NCBI RefSeq assembly: GCF_028736175.1
Contig: NZ_CP117880.1
Coordinates: forward strand, 4,154,001-4,218,000
DNA from: Sphingobacterium oryzagri
GTDB lineage: Bacteria > Bacteroidota > Bacteroidia > Sphingobacteriales > Sphingobacteriaceae
Direction of reading: 5' to 3'
DNA length: 64,000 nt
Under the pieces are notes generated by a model. It made no database searches. It was not told the origin of the DNA and was given only the letters and a program-made list of their open reading frames with translations. Shown piece by piece: positions 28,372 to 36,162 of the stretch. Position numbers and translations under genes: made by a program. Numbering within the stretch: position 1 is the stretch's first letter; the number at the start of each line of letters is the position of its first letter.

Positions 28372-28402
28372 CAAAGATATGTATAAATATCATTATAACA
28401 AA
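28372..28402 (-). promoter_or_regulatory. Promoter of the rplK-rpoC operon
   Basis: On the minus strand TTTG (28402-28399), a 19-bp spacer and TATCTTTG (28379-28372) match the full Bacteroidota promoter. The transcript would start near 28365 and have a leader of ~105 bases before rplK, long enough for an L1-binding site. Confidence 0.75.
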
Positions 28403-28465
28403 AAAAGAAATAAAAAATTATTTCTTTTGCTGCTGGATACGAGGATCCAAATGATGACATAGAAA

Positions 28466-28484
28466 AGCCCTTCTGAAAAGGGCT
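28466..28484 (-). terminator. Terminator after nusG
   Basis: Stem AGCCCTT/AAGGGCT with a 5-base loop, followed on the minus strand by TTTTC, lies 7 bases after the nusG stop. It separates secE-nusG from the rplK operon. Confidence 0.7.
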
Positions 28485-28490
28485 CGTTCG

Positions 28491-29036
28491 TTATTCTTTT
28501 TCCACTTGCATGTAGTTAAGCTCGAGTGGTGTTTTACGACCAAACACTTTAACCATCACCGTAAGTTTCTTTTTATCTTCGTGAACTTCTTCAATTTCTC
28601 CGGTAAAACCGTTGAAAGGTCCGTCGTTTACTTTAACTGTTTCGCCAACGTAGTAAGGCACATTCATGCTCTCTCCTTGTTCAGCCATCTCATCTACCTT
28701 ACCTAAGATACGGTTTACTTCAGATGGGCGAAGCGGAATAGCATTTCCAGCTTTATCTCCTAAAAATCCGATAACACTGTTTAAGTTTTTTATAGCGTGT
28801 TCAATCTCTCCATCAAGTGCTGCTTCGATCAATACGTAGCCAGGGTAATAGTTACGCTCTTTTGCTACTTTCTTACCATCGCGCATTTGATAGTATTTCT
28901 CCATTGGTATCAAAACCTGAGGCACCAAATGCTGAATTCCTAAGCGACTAACTTCGGCTTCAACATATTGCTTTACCTTCTTTTCTTTTCCACTAACGGC
29001 ACGAACTACATACCATTTCAACGATTGATCTGCCAT
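28491..29036 (-). CDS. nusG: Transcription termination/antitermination factor NusG
   Basis: 181 residues. The N-terminal NGN domain (KWYVVRAVSGKEKKVKQYVEAEVSRLG, about 6-32, and YYPGYVLIEA, about 63-72) binds the RNA polymerase clamp. The C-terminal KOW domain (VKVNDGPFNGFTGEIEEVHEDKKKLTVMVKVFGRKTPLEL, about 133-173) binds Rho or ribosomal protein S10. It follows secE by 15 bases, the classic secE-nusG pair. Confidence 0.97.
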   Translation of the reverse strand: MADQSLKWYVVRAVSGKEKKVKQYVEAEVSRLGIQHLVPQVLIPMEKYYQMRDGKKVAKERNYYPGYVLIEAALDGEIEHAIKNLNSVIGFLGDKAGNAIPLRPSEVNRILGKVDEMAEQGESMNVPYYVGETVKVNDGPFNGFTGEIEEVHEDKKKLTVMVKVFGRKTPLELNYMQVEKE

Positions 29037-29051
29037 AAAATTAATTGATAT

Positions 29052-29246
29052 TTAGGAGGTAATTCCGTACAACAACTCTAATAGATTGCTTGACGCTTTA
29101 TCCATCACGAAAACAAGAAGTGCAATCAAGATGGATGCTACAAGTACTACCACTGCAGAGCTTTGCAATTGAGCCCAAGTAGGCCAAGTTACCTTCTCGG
29201 TAACTTCGATGTAGGACTCTTTAAAAAAATCAAGTACTTTAGCCAT
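29052..29246 (-). CDS. secE: Preprotein translocase subunit SecE
   Basis: 64 residues, the short single-span form of SecE, which clamps SecY. The amphipathic segment FFKESYIEVTEKVTWPTWAQLQSSAVVVL (about 8-36) contains the conserved VTWPT motif and leads into one membrane helix (about 30-52). It lies 26 bases after tRNA-Trp and 15 before nusG, in one likely transcript. Confidence 0.95.
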   Translation of the reverse strand: MAKVLDFFKESYIEVTEKVTWPTWAQLQSSAVVVLVASILIALLVFVMDKASSNLLELLYGITS

Positions 29247-29272
29247 TTTTTAGTTTACCTAAATTATTTTAG

Positions 29273-29343
29273 CACGGGCACCAGGACTCGAACCCAGACC
29301 AAAGGTTTTGGAGACCTTCGTTCTACCTTTAAACTATGCCCGT
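29273..29343 (-). tRNA. tRNA-Trp (CCA)
   Basis: 71-nt cloverleaf on the minus strand. The acceptor is ACGGGCA/TGCCCGT, the anticodon stem AAGGT/ACCTT encloses loop CTCCAAA with anticodon CCA, and the T-arm is GGTTCGAGTCC. No CCA is encoded at the 3' end. It is the first gene of the tRNA-Trp, secE, nusG transcript. Confidence 0.95.
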
Positions 29344-29363
29344 GTAGAATTTGTTTACTGCTG

Positions 29364-29395
29364 CAAATATAGCGTTTAAGCGGTATTAGCGCAAA
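29364..29395 (-). promoter_or_regulatory. Promoter of tRNA-Trp-secE-nusG
   Basis: On the minus strand TTTG (29395-29392), a 20-bp spacer and TATATTTG (29371-29364) match the consensus. Transcription would start about 15 bases before the tRNA-Trp 5' end. Confidence 0.7.
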
Positions 29396-29441
29396 TATTA
29401 TTTATGTTTTTTTCGAGTTTTTTTAGCGCTAGGCTAAGAGA

Positions 29442-29481
29442 AAAAACAAGCTAATCAGCCTCAGCCAATTAGCTTGTTTTT
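29442..29481 (-). terminator. Terminator of tuf
   Basis: A 14-bp stem AAAAACAAGCTAAT/ATTAGCTTGTTTTT around a 12-base loop lies 21 bases after the tuf stop, with A and T runs in the arms. It ends the tRNA-tuf transcript before tRNA-Trp. Confidence 0.8.
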
Positions 29482-29502
29482 ATATTTTAGCTAATCTAAA
29501 GA

Positions 29503-30690
29503 TTACGCTACGATTTCAGTTACCTGACCAGCACCTACTGTTCTACCACCCTCACGGATAGCGAAACGTAGACCTTTTTCCATTGCGATCGCGTTGATCA
29601 ACTTCACTGTAATGGTGATGTTATCACCAGGCATAACCATCTCAGTACCTTCTGGTAAAGAAATTTCACCTGTTACGTCAGTCGTACGGAAATAGAACTG
29701 CGGACGGTATTTGTTGAAGAATGGTGTGTGACGACCACCTTCTGCTTTTGACAATACGTAAACCTCAGCTTTGAAATCTGTGTGAGGCGTTACTGTACCT
29801 GGTTTACAGATAACCATACCACGACGGATATCAGTTTTCTCAATACCACGTAACAACAAACCTACGTTATCACCAGCTTCACCGTAATCTAAGATTTTAC
29901 GGAACATCTCCACACCTGTTACTGTAGATTTCAAGTTCTCAGCACCCATACCTAAGATCTCAACTGGATCACCAGAGTTGATTACACCTCTTTCGATACG
30001 ACCTGTAGCAACTGTACCACGACCAGTGATAGAGAATACGTCCTCGATAGGCATCAAGAAAGGTAACTCTGTCAAACGTGGAGGAATTGGAATGTAGTTA
30101 TCTACAGCATCCATCAATTCCATGATTTTGTCAACCCACTCAGGCTCGCCATTCAACGCACCTAATGCAGATCCTTTAACTACAGGAATATCATCACCTG
30201 GGAATTCGTAGAATGATAATAATTCACGAACTTCCATTTCAACTAAGTCTAATAACTCTTCGTCGTCTACTAAGTCAGTTTTGTTCATGAAAACAACTAG
30301 AGCAGGTACACCTACTTGGCGAGCCAAAAGGATGTGCTCACGTGTTTGAGGCATAGGACCGTCAGTAGCAGCTACGACGATGATCGCGCCATCCATCTGA
30401 GCAGCACCAGTAACCATGTTTTTCACGTAATCGGCGTGACCTGGACAGTCAACGTGCGCATAGTGACGGTTAGCTGTTGAGTACTCAACGTGTGCAGTAT
30501 TAATTGTGATACCACGCTCTTTCTCTTCAGGAGCAGAGTCAATTGAATCAAATGAACGAGCTTCTGACAAACCTTTATCAGCTAATACTTTAGTGATAGC
30601 GGCTGTAGTAGTAGTTTTACCGTGGTCAACGTGACCGATAGTACCAATGTTTAAGTGTGGTTTACTACGGTCAAATTTCTCTTTTGCCAT
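29503..30690 (-). CDS. tuf: Elongation factor Tu
   Basis: GTPase that brings aminoacyl-tRNA to the ribosome, 395 residues, the normal length. G1 is GHVDHGKTT (about 17-25), followed by the switch I region with GITINTAHVEY, G3 DCPGHADY (about 80-87), and G4 NKTD (NKVD in E. coli, about 135-138). Domains 2 and 3 continue to the VGAGQVTEIVA end. Only one tuf gene is in the window. It lies 74 bases after tRNA-Thr(GGT), as tufB does in E. coli, and also has a possible own promoter. Confidence 0.98.
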   Translation of the reverse strand: MAKEKFDRSKPHLNIGTIGHVDHGKTTTTAAITKVLADKGLSEARSFDSIDSAPEEKERGITINTAHVEYSTANRHYAHVDCPGHADYVKNMVTGAAQMDGAIIVVAATDGPMPQTREHILLARQVGVPALVVFMNKTDLVDDEELLDLVEMEVRELLSFYEFPGDDIPVVKGSALGALNGEPEWVDKIMELMDAVDNYIPIPPRLTELPFLMPIEDVFSITGRGTVATGRIERGVINSGDPVEILGMGAENLKSTVTGVEMFRKILDYGEAGDNVGLLLRGIEKTDIRRGMVICKPGTVTPHTDFKAEVYVLSKAEGGRHTPFFNKYRPQFYFRTTDVTGEISLPEGTEMVMPGDNITITVKLINAIAMEKGLRFAIREGGRTVGAGQVTEIVA

Positions 30691-30737
30691 GTTTATGCGA
30701 ATTAGTAATTATAAAATATTTCTTAATTAATCCTTTA

Positions 30738-30745
30738 CAAAAGTA
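30738..30745 (-). promoter_or_regulatory. -7 box of tuf
   Basis: On the minus strand TACTTTTG matches TAnnTTTG. A TTTG at 30771-30768, 22 bp upstream, lies inside the 3' end of tRNA-Thr(GGT). The tuf leader would be ~40 bases. Cotranscription with the tRNAs is also possible. Confidence 0.5.
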
Positions 30746-30764
30746 AAAAACTTTTTGTTATGCG

Positions 30765-30836
<72 letters not shown>

Positions 30837-30934
30837 TTTTTTATAAAAGCTTATCTACAGATAAATGCCCCCACCTTATTTAGATATTTTCACCAAAAAG
30901 ACAGAGACGTAAATCAAAATACTAATAAAATTGG

Positions 30935-31007
30935 AGCGGAAGACGGGTCTCGAACCCGCAACCTATAGCTTGGAAGGCTATCGCTCTACCAATTGAGCTA
31001 CTTCCGC
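30935..31007 (-). tRNA. tRNA-Gly (TCC)
   Basis: 73-nt cloverleaf on the minus strand. The acceptor is GCGGAAG/CTTCCGC, the anticodon stem ATAGC/GCTAT encloses loop CTTCCAA with anticodon TCC, and the T-arm is CGGGTTCGAGACCCG. CCA is not encoded. Confidence 0.95.
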
Positions 31008-31054
31008 TTTTTTTGTTCGAAACCCATTACTGGGTTTCGAACGTTTAAAAAGTG

Positions 31055-31135
31055 TGGAGGGAGAAGGATTCGAACCTTCGAAGCCGAAGCAACGGATTTA
31101 CAGTCCGTCCCATTTGACCGCTCTGGAACCCCTCC
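31055..31135 (-). tRNA. tRNA-Tyr (GTA)
   Basis: 81-nt class II cloverleaf on the minus strand with a long variable arm. The acceptor is GGAGGGG/TCCCTCC, the anticodon stem ACGGA/TCCGT encloses loop CTGTAAA with anticodon GTA, and the discriminator is A. CCA is not encoded. Confidence 0.95.
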
Positions 31136-31161
31136 ATACCTGCAGCTTACGCTACATTTGG

Positions 31162-31234
<73 letters not shown>

Positions 31235-31409
31235 GATATTTACTTTAAAAAACTCTCTTTTTAAGAACTTCTATCCTTTCAGATAGCGAGTGCAAAAATC
31301 CAATTTAGTTTTGATATTTGCAAGTTTTTTAAAACTTTTTTTTTCGTGTTAAAGAACGCTTTTTTCAATCATCTTGCAAACCGAGTAACCCTGTTTGATT
31401 TTGATGATG

Positions 31410-31439
31410 CAAAGATAGCTACTCTACTGACACTTCAAA
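31410..31439 (-). promoter_or_regulatory. Promoter of the tRNA-Thr-Tyr-Gly-Thr-tuf operon
   Basis: On the minus strand TTTG (31439-31436), an 18-bp spacer and TATCTTTG (31417-31410) match the consensus well. It would give a ~170-base leader before tRNA-Thr(TGT). The remaining intergenic DNA up to the plus-strand gene at 31544 is AT-rich and shows nothing else. Confidence 0.65.
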
Positions 31440-31543
31440 AATATTTTGTGAAAAAAAACGCCGTTTAATACCATATACTTGATATGCAAGGAAATAATTT
31501 ACATCTTGCGTCGCATTTTGAAGGCAGCTCATACTCGACATTC

Positions 31544-32704
31544 ATGAAATTAACATTGAACTTTAAAAACATCCTTTGCTACGCACTGTTTTCTTCTCTT
31601 TTTTTTGCCCCACCTGCCCGTGCCCAAGAAAATAATATTGTCCAAAAACTGATCAAACAATTTCTTTCGGCGGAGAACGATTCCAGCCGTGCAGGCAGCC
31701 TGATCATCCTCCCGGCAGTTGGTTATGCCCAAGAGTCGGGGTTTGAATATGGAATAGCCGGAACGTATAATTTTTTTTTGGATAAAGACGATCTCGAAAG
31801 CCGCACCTCCAATATCACGCTGATCGGTACATTGACTACCGAAAGACAAAAGAATATCAAACTGACTTCTGATATATGGACCAAGAATAACGACTATCAT
31901 ATTTTGTCTGAATTGCGTTACCGCGACTGGCCATTTAACTTTTACGGCCTGGGATCAGACACCTGGCTTGCCGACGAAGATTTTATTGGCCAAAAACTTA
32001 TCCGCGCCAAAATAGACGTCGAAAAGCTGGTGGCATCCAACTTATATGCTGGTGTGAATCTTAATTATGAACATTTTCGTTTCGAAGATCCAGAAATGGG
32101 CGGTATTTTCGATCAGGATAACGTGTTGGGAAAGCTCGGCGGCCAATACCTCGCCCTGGGCGTATCGTCTTTGTATGATACCCGGAACAATACCACCTAC
32201 ACAACTCAAGGTTTTTACGCCCGCTTAAAATACGACTATTCGCCAAACTTCTTTGGAGGCGACAATTTTACCGGAAGCGAACTGGAAGCCGATCTACGGG
32301 TGTTCAAACAGGTAGCGCCGCCGCTTACGCTGGCCGGACAAGTGGTTTATCGCGGCACTTACGGTAAAAATGTGCCTTTCTACGCTTATCGTGACCTTGG
32401 CGGCGATATGACGATGCGCGGCTATTACCTGGGTCGATATAAAGATAAAAATTACGCCACAGCACAAGCCGAACTGCGTTATCGTTTTATGGCTCGCTTT
32501 GGTGTTGTGGGCTTTGCCGGAACAGGCGGCACCTTCTCGCCGGAGCACAGCCTTCGATTGGTACCTAGCTTTGGTGCCGGCATCCGTTATTTCTTTAGTC
32601 TGGAACACAACAGCACTATACGCTTTGACTATGCATTGGGAGAAAAAAGACCGGGAGAAACAAGACAAAAAGGCTTTTACTTAAGCATCAGCGAAGCTTT
32701 CTAA
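31544..32704 (+). CDS. BamA/TamA-family outer-membrane barrel protein
   Basis: About 386 residues from ATG 31544, which places a signal peptide (MKLTLNFKNILCYALFSSLFFAPPARAQ) at the N-terminus. An upstream in-frame ATG at 31484 would add 20 residues before it and is less likely. The mature part is a run of alternating beta strands with aromatic girdles, including YGLGSDT, LGVSSLYDTRNNTTYTTQGFY and LAGQVVYRGTYGKNVPFYAYRDLGGDMTMRGYYLGRYKD. RGY plus FAGTGGTF and an AGIRYFF end are marks of Omp85-type surface-antigen barrels. No POTRA domains are present, so it is a short barrel-only member. Role and partner are unknown. Confidence 0.8.
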   Translation: MKLTLNFKNILCYALFSSLFFAPPARAQENNIVQKLIKQFLSAENDSSRAGSLIILPAVGYAQESGFEYGIAGTYNFFLDKDDLESRTSNITLIGTLTTERQKNIKLTSDIWTKNNDYHILSELRYRDWPFNFYGLGSDTWLADEDFIGQKLIRAKIDVEKLVASNLYAGVNLNYEHFRFEDPEMGGIFDQDNVLGKLGGQYLALGVSSLYDTRNNTTYTTQGFYARLKYDYSPNFFGGDNFTGSELEADLRVFKQVAPPLTLAGQVVYRGTYGKNVPFYAYRDLGGDMTMRGYYLGRYKDKNYATAQAELRYRFMARFGVVGFAGTGGTFSPEHSLRLVPSFGAGIRYFFSLEHNSTIRFDYALGEKRPGETRQKGFYLSISEAF

Positions 32705-32950
32705 ACCTCCGGAATGCATACGGCAACAGCGGAAAATATGAAGCGACATCGTCGGGAACAGCTATTTTTGCTAAAAAACGTTACCTTTCTTACAGATGGA
32801 AATGTACACACTTTGACAGCGTTTCTGATTGATTCCCCTATTCATTTGGGTGTATCGCCTGCAGTAGGAAAACAAAATGCCTGACGAATTCACTCAGAAA
32901 AACGACTTTCCGCTTTTTAATCAAGACTTACGGCTACGTAACGTTTATAT
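32705..32950. other. Intergenic region between convergent genes
   Basis: It contains one 56-codon plus-strand frame (32714-32884) with no recognisable family, promoter or ribosome-binding feature, which I did not accept as a gene. No hairpin terminator was recognised. Confidence 0.4.
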
Positions 32951-33421
32951 CTAGCGCCAATACGGGTAGCGCAATTCGAAGTTTTCTTTACGCTGCGCGG
33001 CACGCGTCATCAGAATACCGAAGTGAAACAAATCTATGGAAACGATAATTGTCGGATCAGCAATTAACGCGCGCCATTTGCGACGTGCGCGGTAAGGCTC
33101 GTGTACGATAACGACCGTTCCTCCGGCAACTTGCTCCAGCAGTTCGTGTAATGCGCCTGCGTTTAGCGGCACCCAAATGGCCGCAGAGCCAACCTGTCCG
33201 CTAAACGTTTCGAGCATTTCTATGTTCATGGCCACGAGCAAATCGTGCATGAGTTGACGATAGCGAACGGGAAAAACAGGTGGAAGGATAACGCGACCAG
33301 CCGAATCGCCTGCCTTTGCATAGATCACTTTATCGGCTAGCCGATAAACAAACGGTGAGTGGGTGCCGTGCCGACTATTGGCGCGTAGAAAATGTTTGGC
33401 AAGCTCCCAGTAATAACGCAT
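32951..33421 (-). CDS. Short protein related to Bacteroidota SAM-dependent methyltransferases, probably degenerate
   Basis: 156 residues. The start (YYWELAKHFLRANSRHGTHSPFVYRLADKVIY) and the end (TIIVSIDLFHFGILMTRAAQRKENFELRY) resemble the two ends of a ~240-residue class I methyltransferase family common in Bacteroidota, where HGTHSPFVY and IDLFxxGIxxxR are typical. The central part with the SAM-binding glycine loop is missing: 60-120 shows only ETFSGQVGSAAIWVPLNAGALHELLEQVAGGTVVIVHEPYRAR. It is therefore probably a shortened, non-catalytic relative. It is the last gene of the tolC-regulator-kinase operon, 29 bases after the kinase. The family link is from recalled pattern, not from a search. 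Confidence 0.6.
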   Translation of the reverse strand: MRYYWELAKHFLRANSRHGTHSPFVYRLADKVIYAKAGDSAGRVILPPVFPVRYRQLMHDLLVAMNIEMLETFSGQVGSAAIWVPLNAGALHELLEQVAGGTVVIVHEPYRARRKWRALIADPTIIVSIDLFHFGILMTRAAQRKENFELRYPYWR

Positions 33422-33450
33422 AAAACAAAAATACAGCTTTTTAGGTGGTA

Positions 33451-34776
33451 TTATGCCGGAAATTGCAGAATAAAGGCACTCCCTTTGTTTTCTTGACTCT
33501 CGACATAGAGGTTTCCTTTATGTAACAGCATAATCTGCTTGCTTAGCGTAAGCCCCACACCGCTACCGGATTTTTTGGTCGTGAAAAATGGTGTAAAAAT
33601 CTGTTCCTGAATCTCCGATGGCATACCGCATCCATTGTCCTGCACACGTACCACGGTAAACCCGTCGCGGCTAGATCCGGAAATACTGATATAAGGCGAT
33701 TCCACATCCTTGACCGCCTCAATTGCGTTAAGCAGCAAATTAATCAATGCTTGCTCCAACAAATTGATGTCGGCTTTAATCAATAAACGGGTATCTTTTA
33801 GGATAATATCAAACTCGATATTCTTTTGCAGCAGCGTAGGTTCCAGCAATTGGTAAATATTTTCAAAGAGTACTTTTAACTGAATGTCGTGCAAATCAGG
33901 TTCGTCTACCCGATTGATCAGGCGATAGCTTTTGGCAAATTGCAACAAGCCTTCGCTACGGCGTTTGATAGTGTATATACCCACTTTTAAATCGTCGGTA
34001 TCCTCTTCGCCATACCCTTGTTCCAGTCTATCGTGCAGCGTTTCGGCCAGCGAACTAATGGGTGCAATAGAATTCATGATTTCATGGGTCAATACGCGCA
34101 ACAGTTTTTGCCAAGCCTTAGTTTCGGTCGCATCAATTGCTTCGTTGATGTTTTGGTAAACCACAATCCGGAACGTTCCATCCTGGGTATCAAACTCAGA
34201 GCCATGCATCAGCAATTTAATTTTCCCGACAGCCGAACTTGCCGTTTCCATTTGCTGCATGCCTAGTTTCATGTGGATCGTCTTTTCGTACAGGTCCTGG
34301 TGGCGTTTGGTTAGTCCGTGTATATTGCCCAAATGGGGCGTTTGAAAAAGTTGCTTGAAGGCATCGTTAATCCAAATCACCTTACCCGTATCGGCCTGAT
34401 AAAAAATAATGGCCGAATCCAGCATATTGATAACTTTATTGAGGTACTGATGCTGAATTTCTTTATCGATACTGATCTGCTTATATACTTGATTGATCTG
34501 ATTGAATGCCGAAAAAAGCTTGCCTTCCATGGTTTCCGGTTGCTTCACCGCAAAGCGTCTGGTAAAATCGCGGTAACGTACAGCTTCTGCAAAATCGAGC
34601 ACATGCTCCAGCAATTTTCGCTCGGCACTAAACCAGCGATGCCCGATAATCAGCCAGAAAAAGAAAAGCAAGGCACTGTACAAATACAACTTTTGAAAAA
34701 GCAAGTAAGCAATACCCACCGACACCGCTGATAGAAAGATGATCTTCAAAAAAAAGTAAAATCCGGAACGTCTCAT
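33451..34776 (-). CDS. Sensor histidine kinase (NtrB/NtrY-like)
   Basis: 441 residues. Two membrane helices (about 6-26 and 31-46) are separated by only a few residues, so there is no periplasmic sensing domain. A PAS-like region (about 105-215, IIFYQADTGKVIWINDAFKQLF) follows. The HisKA helix carries phospho-acceptor His231 (VLTHEIMNSIAPISSLAE). The ATPase part has N-box EQALINLLLNAIEA (341-354), G1 DNGCG (380-384) and G2 GSGVG (404-408). It lies 6 bases after the sigma-54 response regulator, its obvious partner. A signal sensed in or near the membrane, such as envelope perturbation, is inferred. Confidence 0.93.
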   Translation of the reverse strand: MRRSGFYFFLKIIFLSAVSVGIAYLLFQKLYLYSALLFFFWLIIGHRWFSAERKLLEHVLDFAEAVRYRDFTRRFAVKQPETMEGKLFSAFNQINQVYKQISIDKEIQHQYLNKVINMLDSAIIFYQADTGKVIWINDAFKQLFQTPHLGNIHGLTKRHQDLYEKTIHMKLGMQQMETASSAVGKIKLLMHGSEFDTQDGTFRIVVYQNINEAIDATETKAWQKLLRVLTHEIMNSIAPISSLAETLHDRLEQGYGEEDTDDLKVGIYTIKRRSEGLLQFAKSYRLINRVDEPDLHDIQLKVLFENIYQLLEPTLLQKNIEFDIILKDTRLLIKADINLLEQALINLLLNAIEAVKDVESPYISISGSSRDGFTVVRVQDNGCGMPSEIQEQIFTPFFTTKKSGSGVGLTLSKQIMLLHKGNLYVESQENKGSAFILQFPA

Positions 34777-34782
34777 ACCAGG

Positions 34783-36147
34783 TTAAATATCATATTTCTC
34801 CATACGTCTGTACAAGGCTGCCCGTGTAAGCCCCAACTCGCGCGCCGCTTTACTGATATTGCCGCTGTAGCGCTCAATGGCCGATTGAATGGCCTTTCGC
34901 TCCATTTCTTCCAAACTCTGATTGGACGCGATGGCAGACGCCATATTAGCCTCTGCTACAGCTTCCTGCTCAATCGGCGAAAAAAGGATATCCACGTCAC
35001 GAATACTTTGCTGCTCAGCCATAATAACGGCACGCTCCAAACTATACTGCAATTCGCGTACATTTCCTGGAAAGTGGTAATTTTTAAGCTTTTGCAACGC
35101 TTCACGCTCTAAGCCCTCTATACTTTTATGGTATTTTCGGTTATAAAAATCTAAGAAATAATTGGCCAACAAAATAATATCATCGCCACGGTTGCGCAAT
35201 GGCGGCACCTGAATTTCCACGGTATTGATCCGGTAGATTAAATCCTTACGGAAACGACTTTCGTCTGCCAACATCTTAAGTGGCACGTTTGTCGCACTGA
35301 GCAGGCGAATATCAACTGGTATTGCTTGATAGGATCCTAGAGGGATTACTTGCCGGTTTTGCAAAACGCTCAGTAACTTAGCCTGCTGCTGCAAGCTAAT
35401 ATTTCCGATCTCATCTAAAAACAACGTTCCACCGTGCGCCGCTTCAAACCGACCTTGCCGGTCTTCACGGGCATCGGTAAATGCTCCTTTTTTATAACCA
35501 AACAACTCACTCTCAAAGAGCGTATCCGTTAGCGCACCAACATCTACCTTAATATAAGGGCTCTTCGTGCGCAGCGACCGACGATGTAAAGCCTGCGCGA
35601 TTAAGTCTTTACCGGTTCCATTTTCGCCTAAGATCAGGATATTGGCCTCCGTCGGCGCCACTTTATCCATTTTGTATTGCAAATCTTCCATAATGGCTGA
35701 TTTACCGACCAAATCAATTTCATCGCGCTGTTTACCGATCAGCGGTTTTACATCGCCAGCGACTTTGATTTCGTCGAATACCGTAGATAAAGTTTGCAGC
35801 AAAAGCTCGTTTTGCCAAGGTTTCACGATAAAGTCAGACGCACCCTGCTTAAGTGATCGCACCGCAAGATCTACGGCACCATAAGCGGTAATCATGACGA
35901 CCTTGATATGCGGATAGGCACTTTTTATTTTTCCCAACCAATACAAGCCTTCATTACCGGTATGGATGGCACTTTTAAAGTTCATATCCAGCAAAACCAT
36001 ATCTACAGCCTCACGACCCAAAATATGCATCAGATTTTCTGGATTCTTTTCCACAAGTACCTGTTTAACCTTAGGTCTTAACAATATGCGTACGGCGGTT
36101 AACAGATCTTGATCATCATCTACGATTAATACGGTGGCTTTCTTCAT
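34783..36147 (-). CDS. NtrC-family sigma-54-dependent response regulator
   Basis: 454 residues. The receiver domain (1-125) has the acidic pocket at 10-12, phospho-acceptor Asp54 (VLLDMN) and Lys109. The AAA+ domain (about 145-380) has Walker A GENGTGKD at 174-181 and the sigma-54 contact loop GAFTDA at 221-226, a common variant of GAFTGA. Walker B GGTLFLDEIGN is near 238-248. The C-terminal Fis-type helix-turn-helix (about 415-452, NISKAARELGLTRAALYRRMEKY) binds DNA. It is cotranscribed with tolC (15-base gap) and the kinase (6 bases). Its likely targets are the inverted repeats at 37578 and 37690. Confidence 0.95.
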   Translation of the reverse strand: MKKATVLIVDDDQDLLTAVRILLRPKVKQVLVEKNPENLMHILGREAVDMVLLDMNFKSAIHTGNEGLYWLGKIKSAYPHIKVVMITAYGAVDLAVRSLKQGASDFIVKPWQNELLLQTLSTVFDEIKVAGDVKPLIGKQRDEIDLVGKSAIMEDLQYKMDKVAPTEANILILGENGTGKDLIAQALHRRSLRTKSPYIKVDVGALTDTLFESELFGYKKGAFTDAREDRQGRFEAAHGGTLFLDEIGNISLQQQAKLLSVLQNRQVIPLGSYQAIPVDIRLLSATNVPLKMLADESRFRKDLIYRINTVEIQVPPLRNRGDDIILLANYFLDFYNRKYHKSIEGLEREALQKLKNYHFPGNVRELQYSLERAVIMAEQQSIRDVDILFSPIEQEAVAEANMASAIASNQSLEEMERKAIQSAIERYSGNISKAARELGLTRAALYRRMEKYDI

Positions 36148-36162
36148 AAAATACTAAGATAC

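Noticed and set aside
32714..32884. 56-codon plus-strand frame after the outer-membrane barrel gene
   Set aside because: No family pattern, no promoter box or ribosome-binding feature, and ordinary intergenic composition; too little to call a gene.
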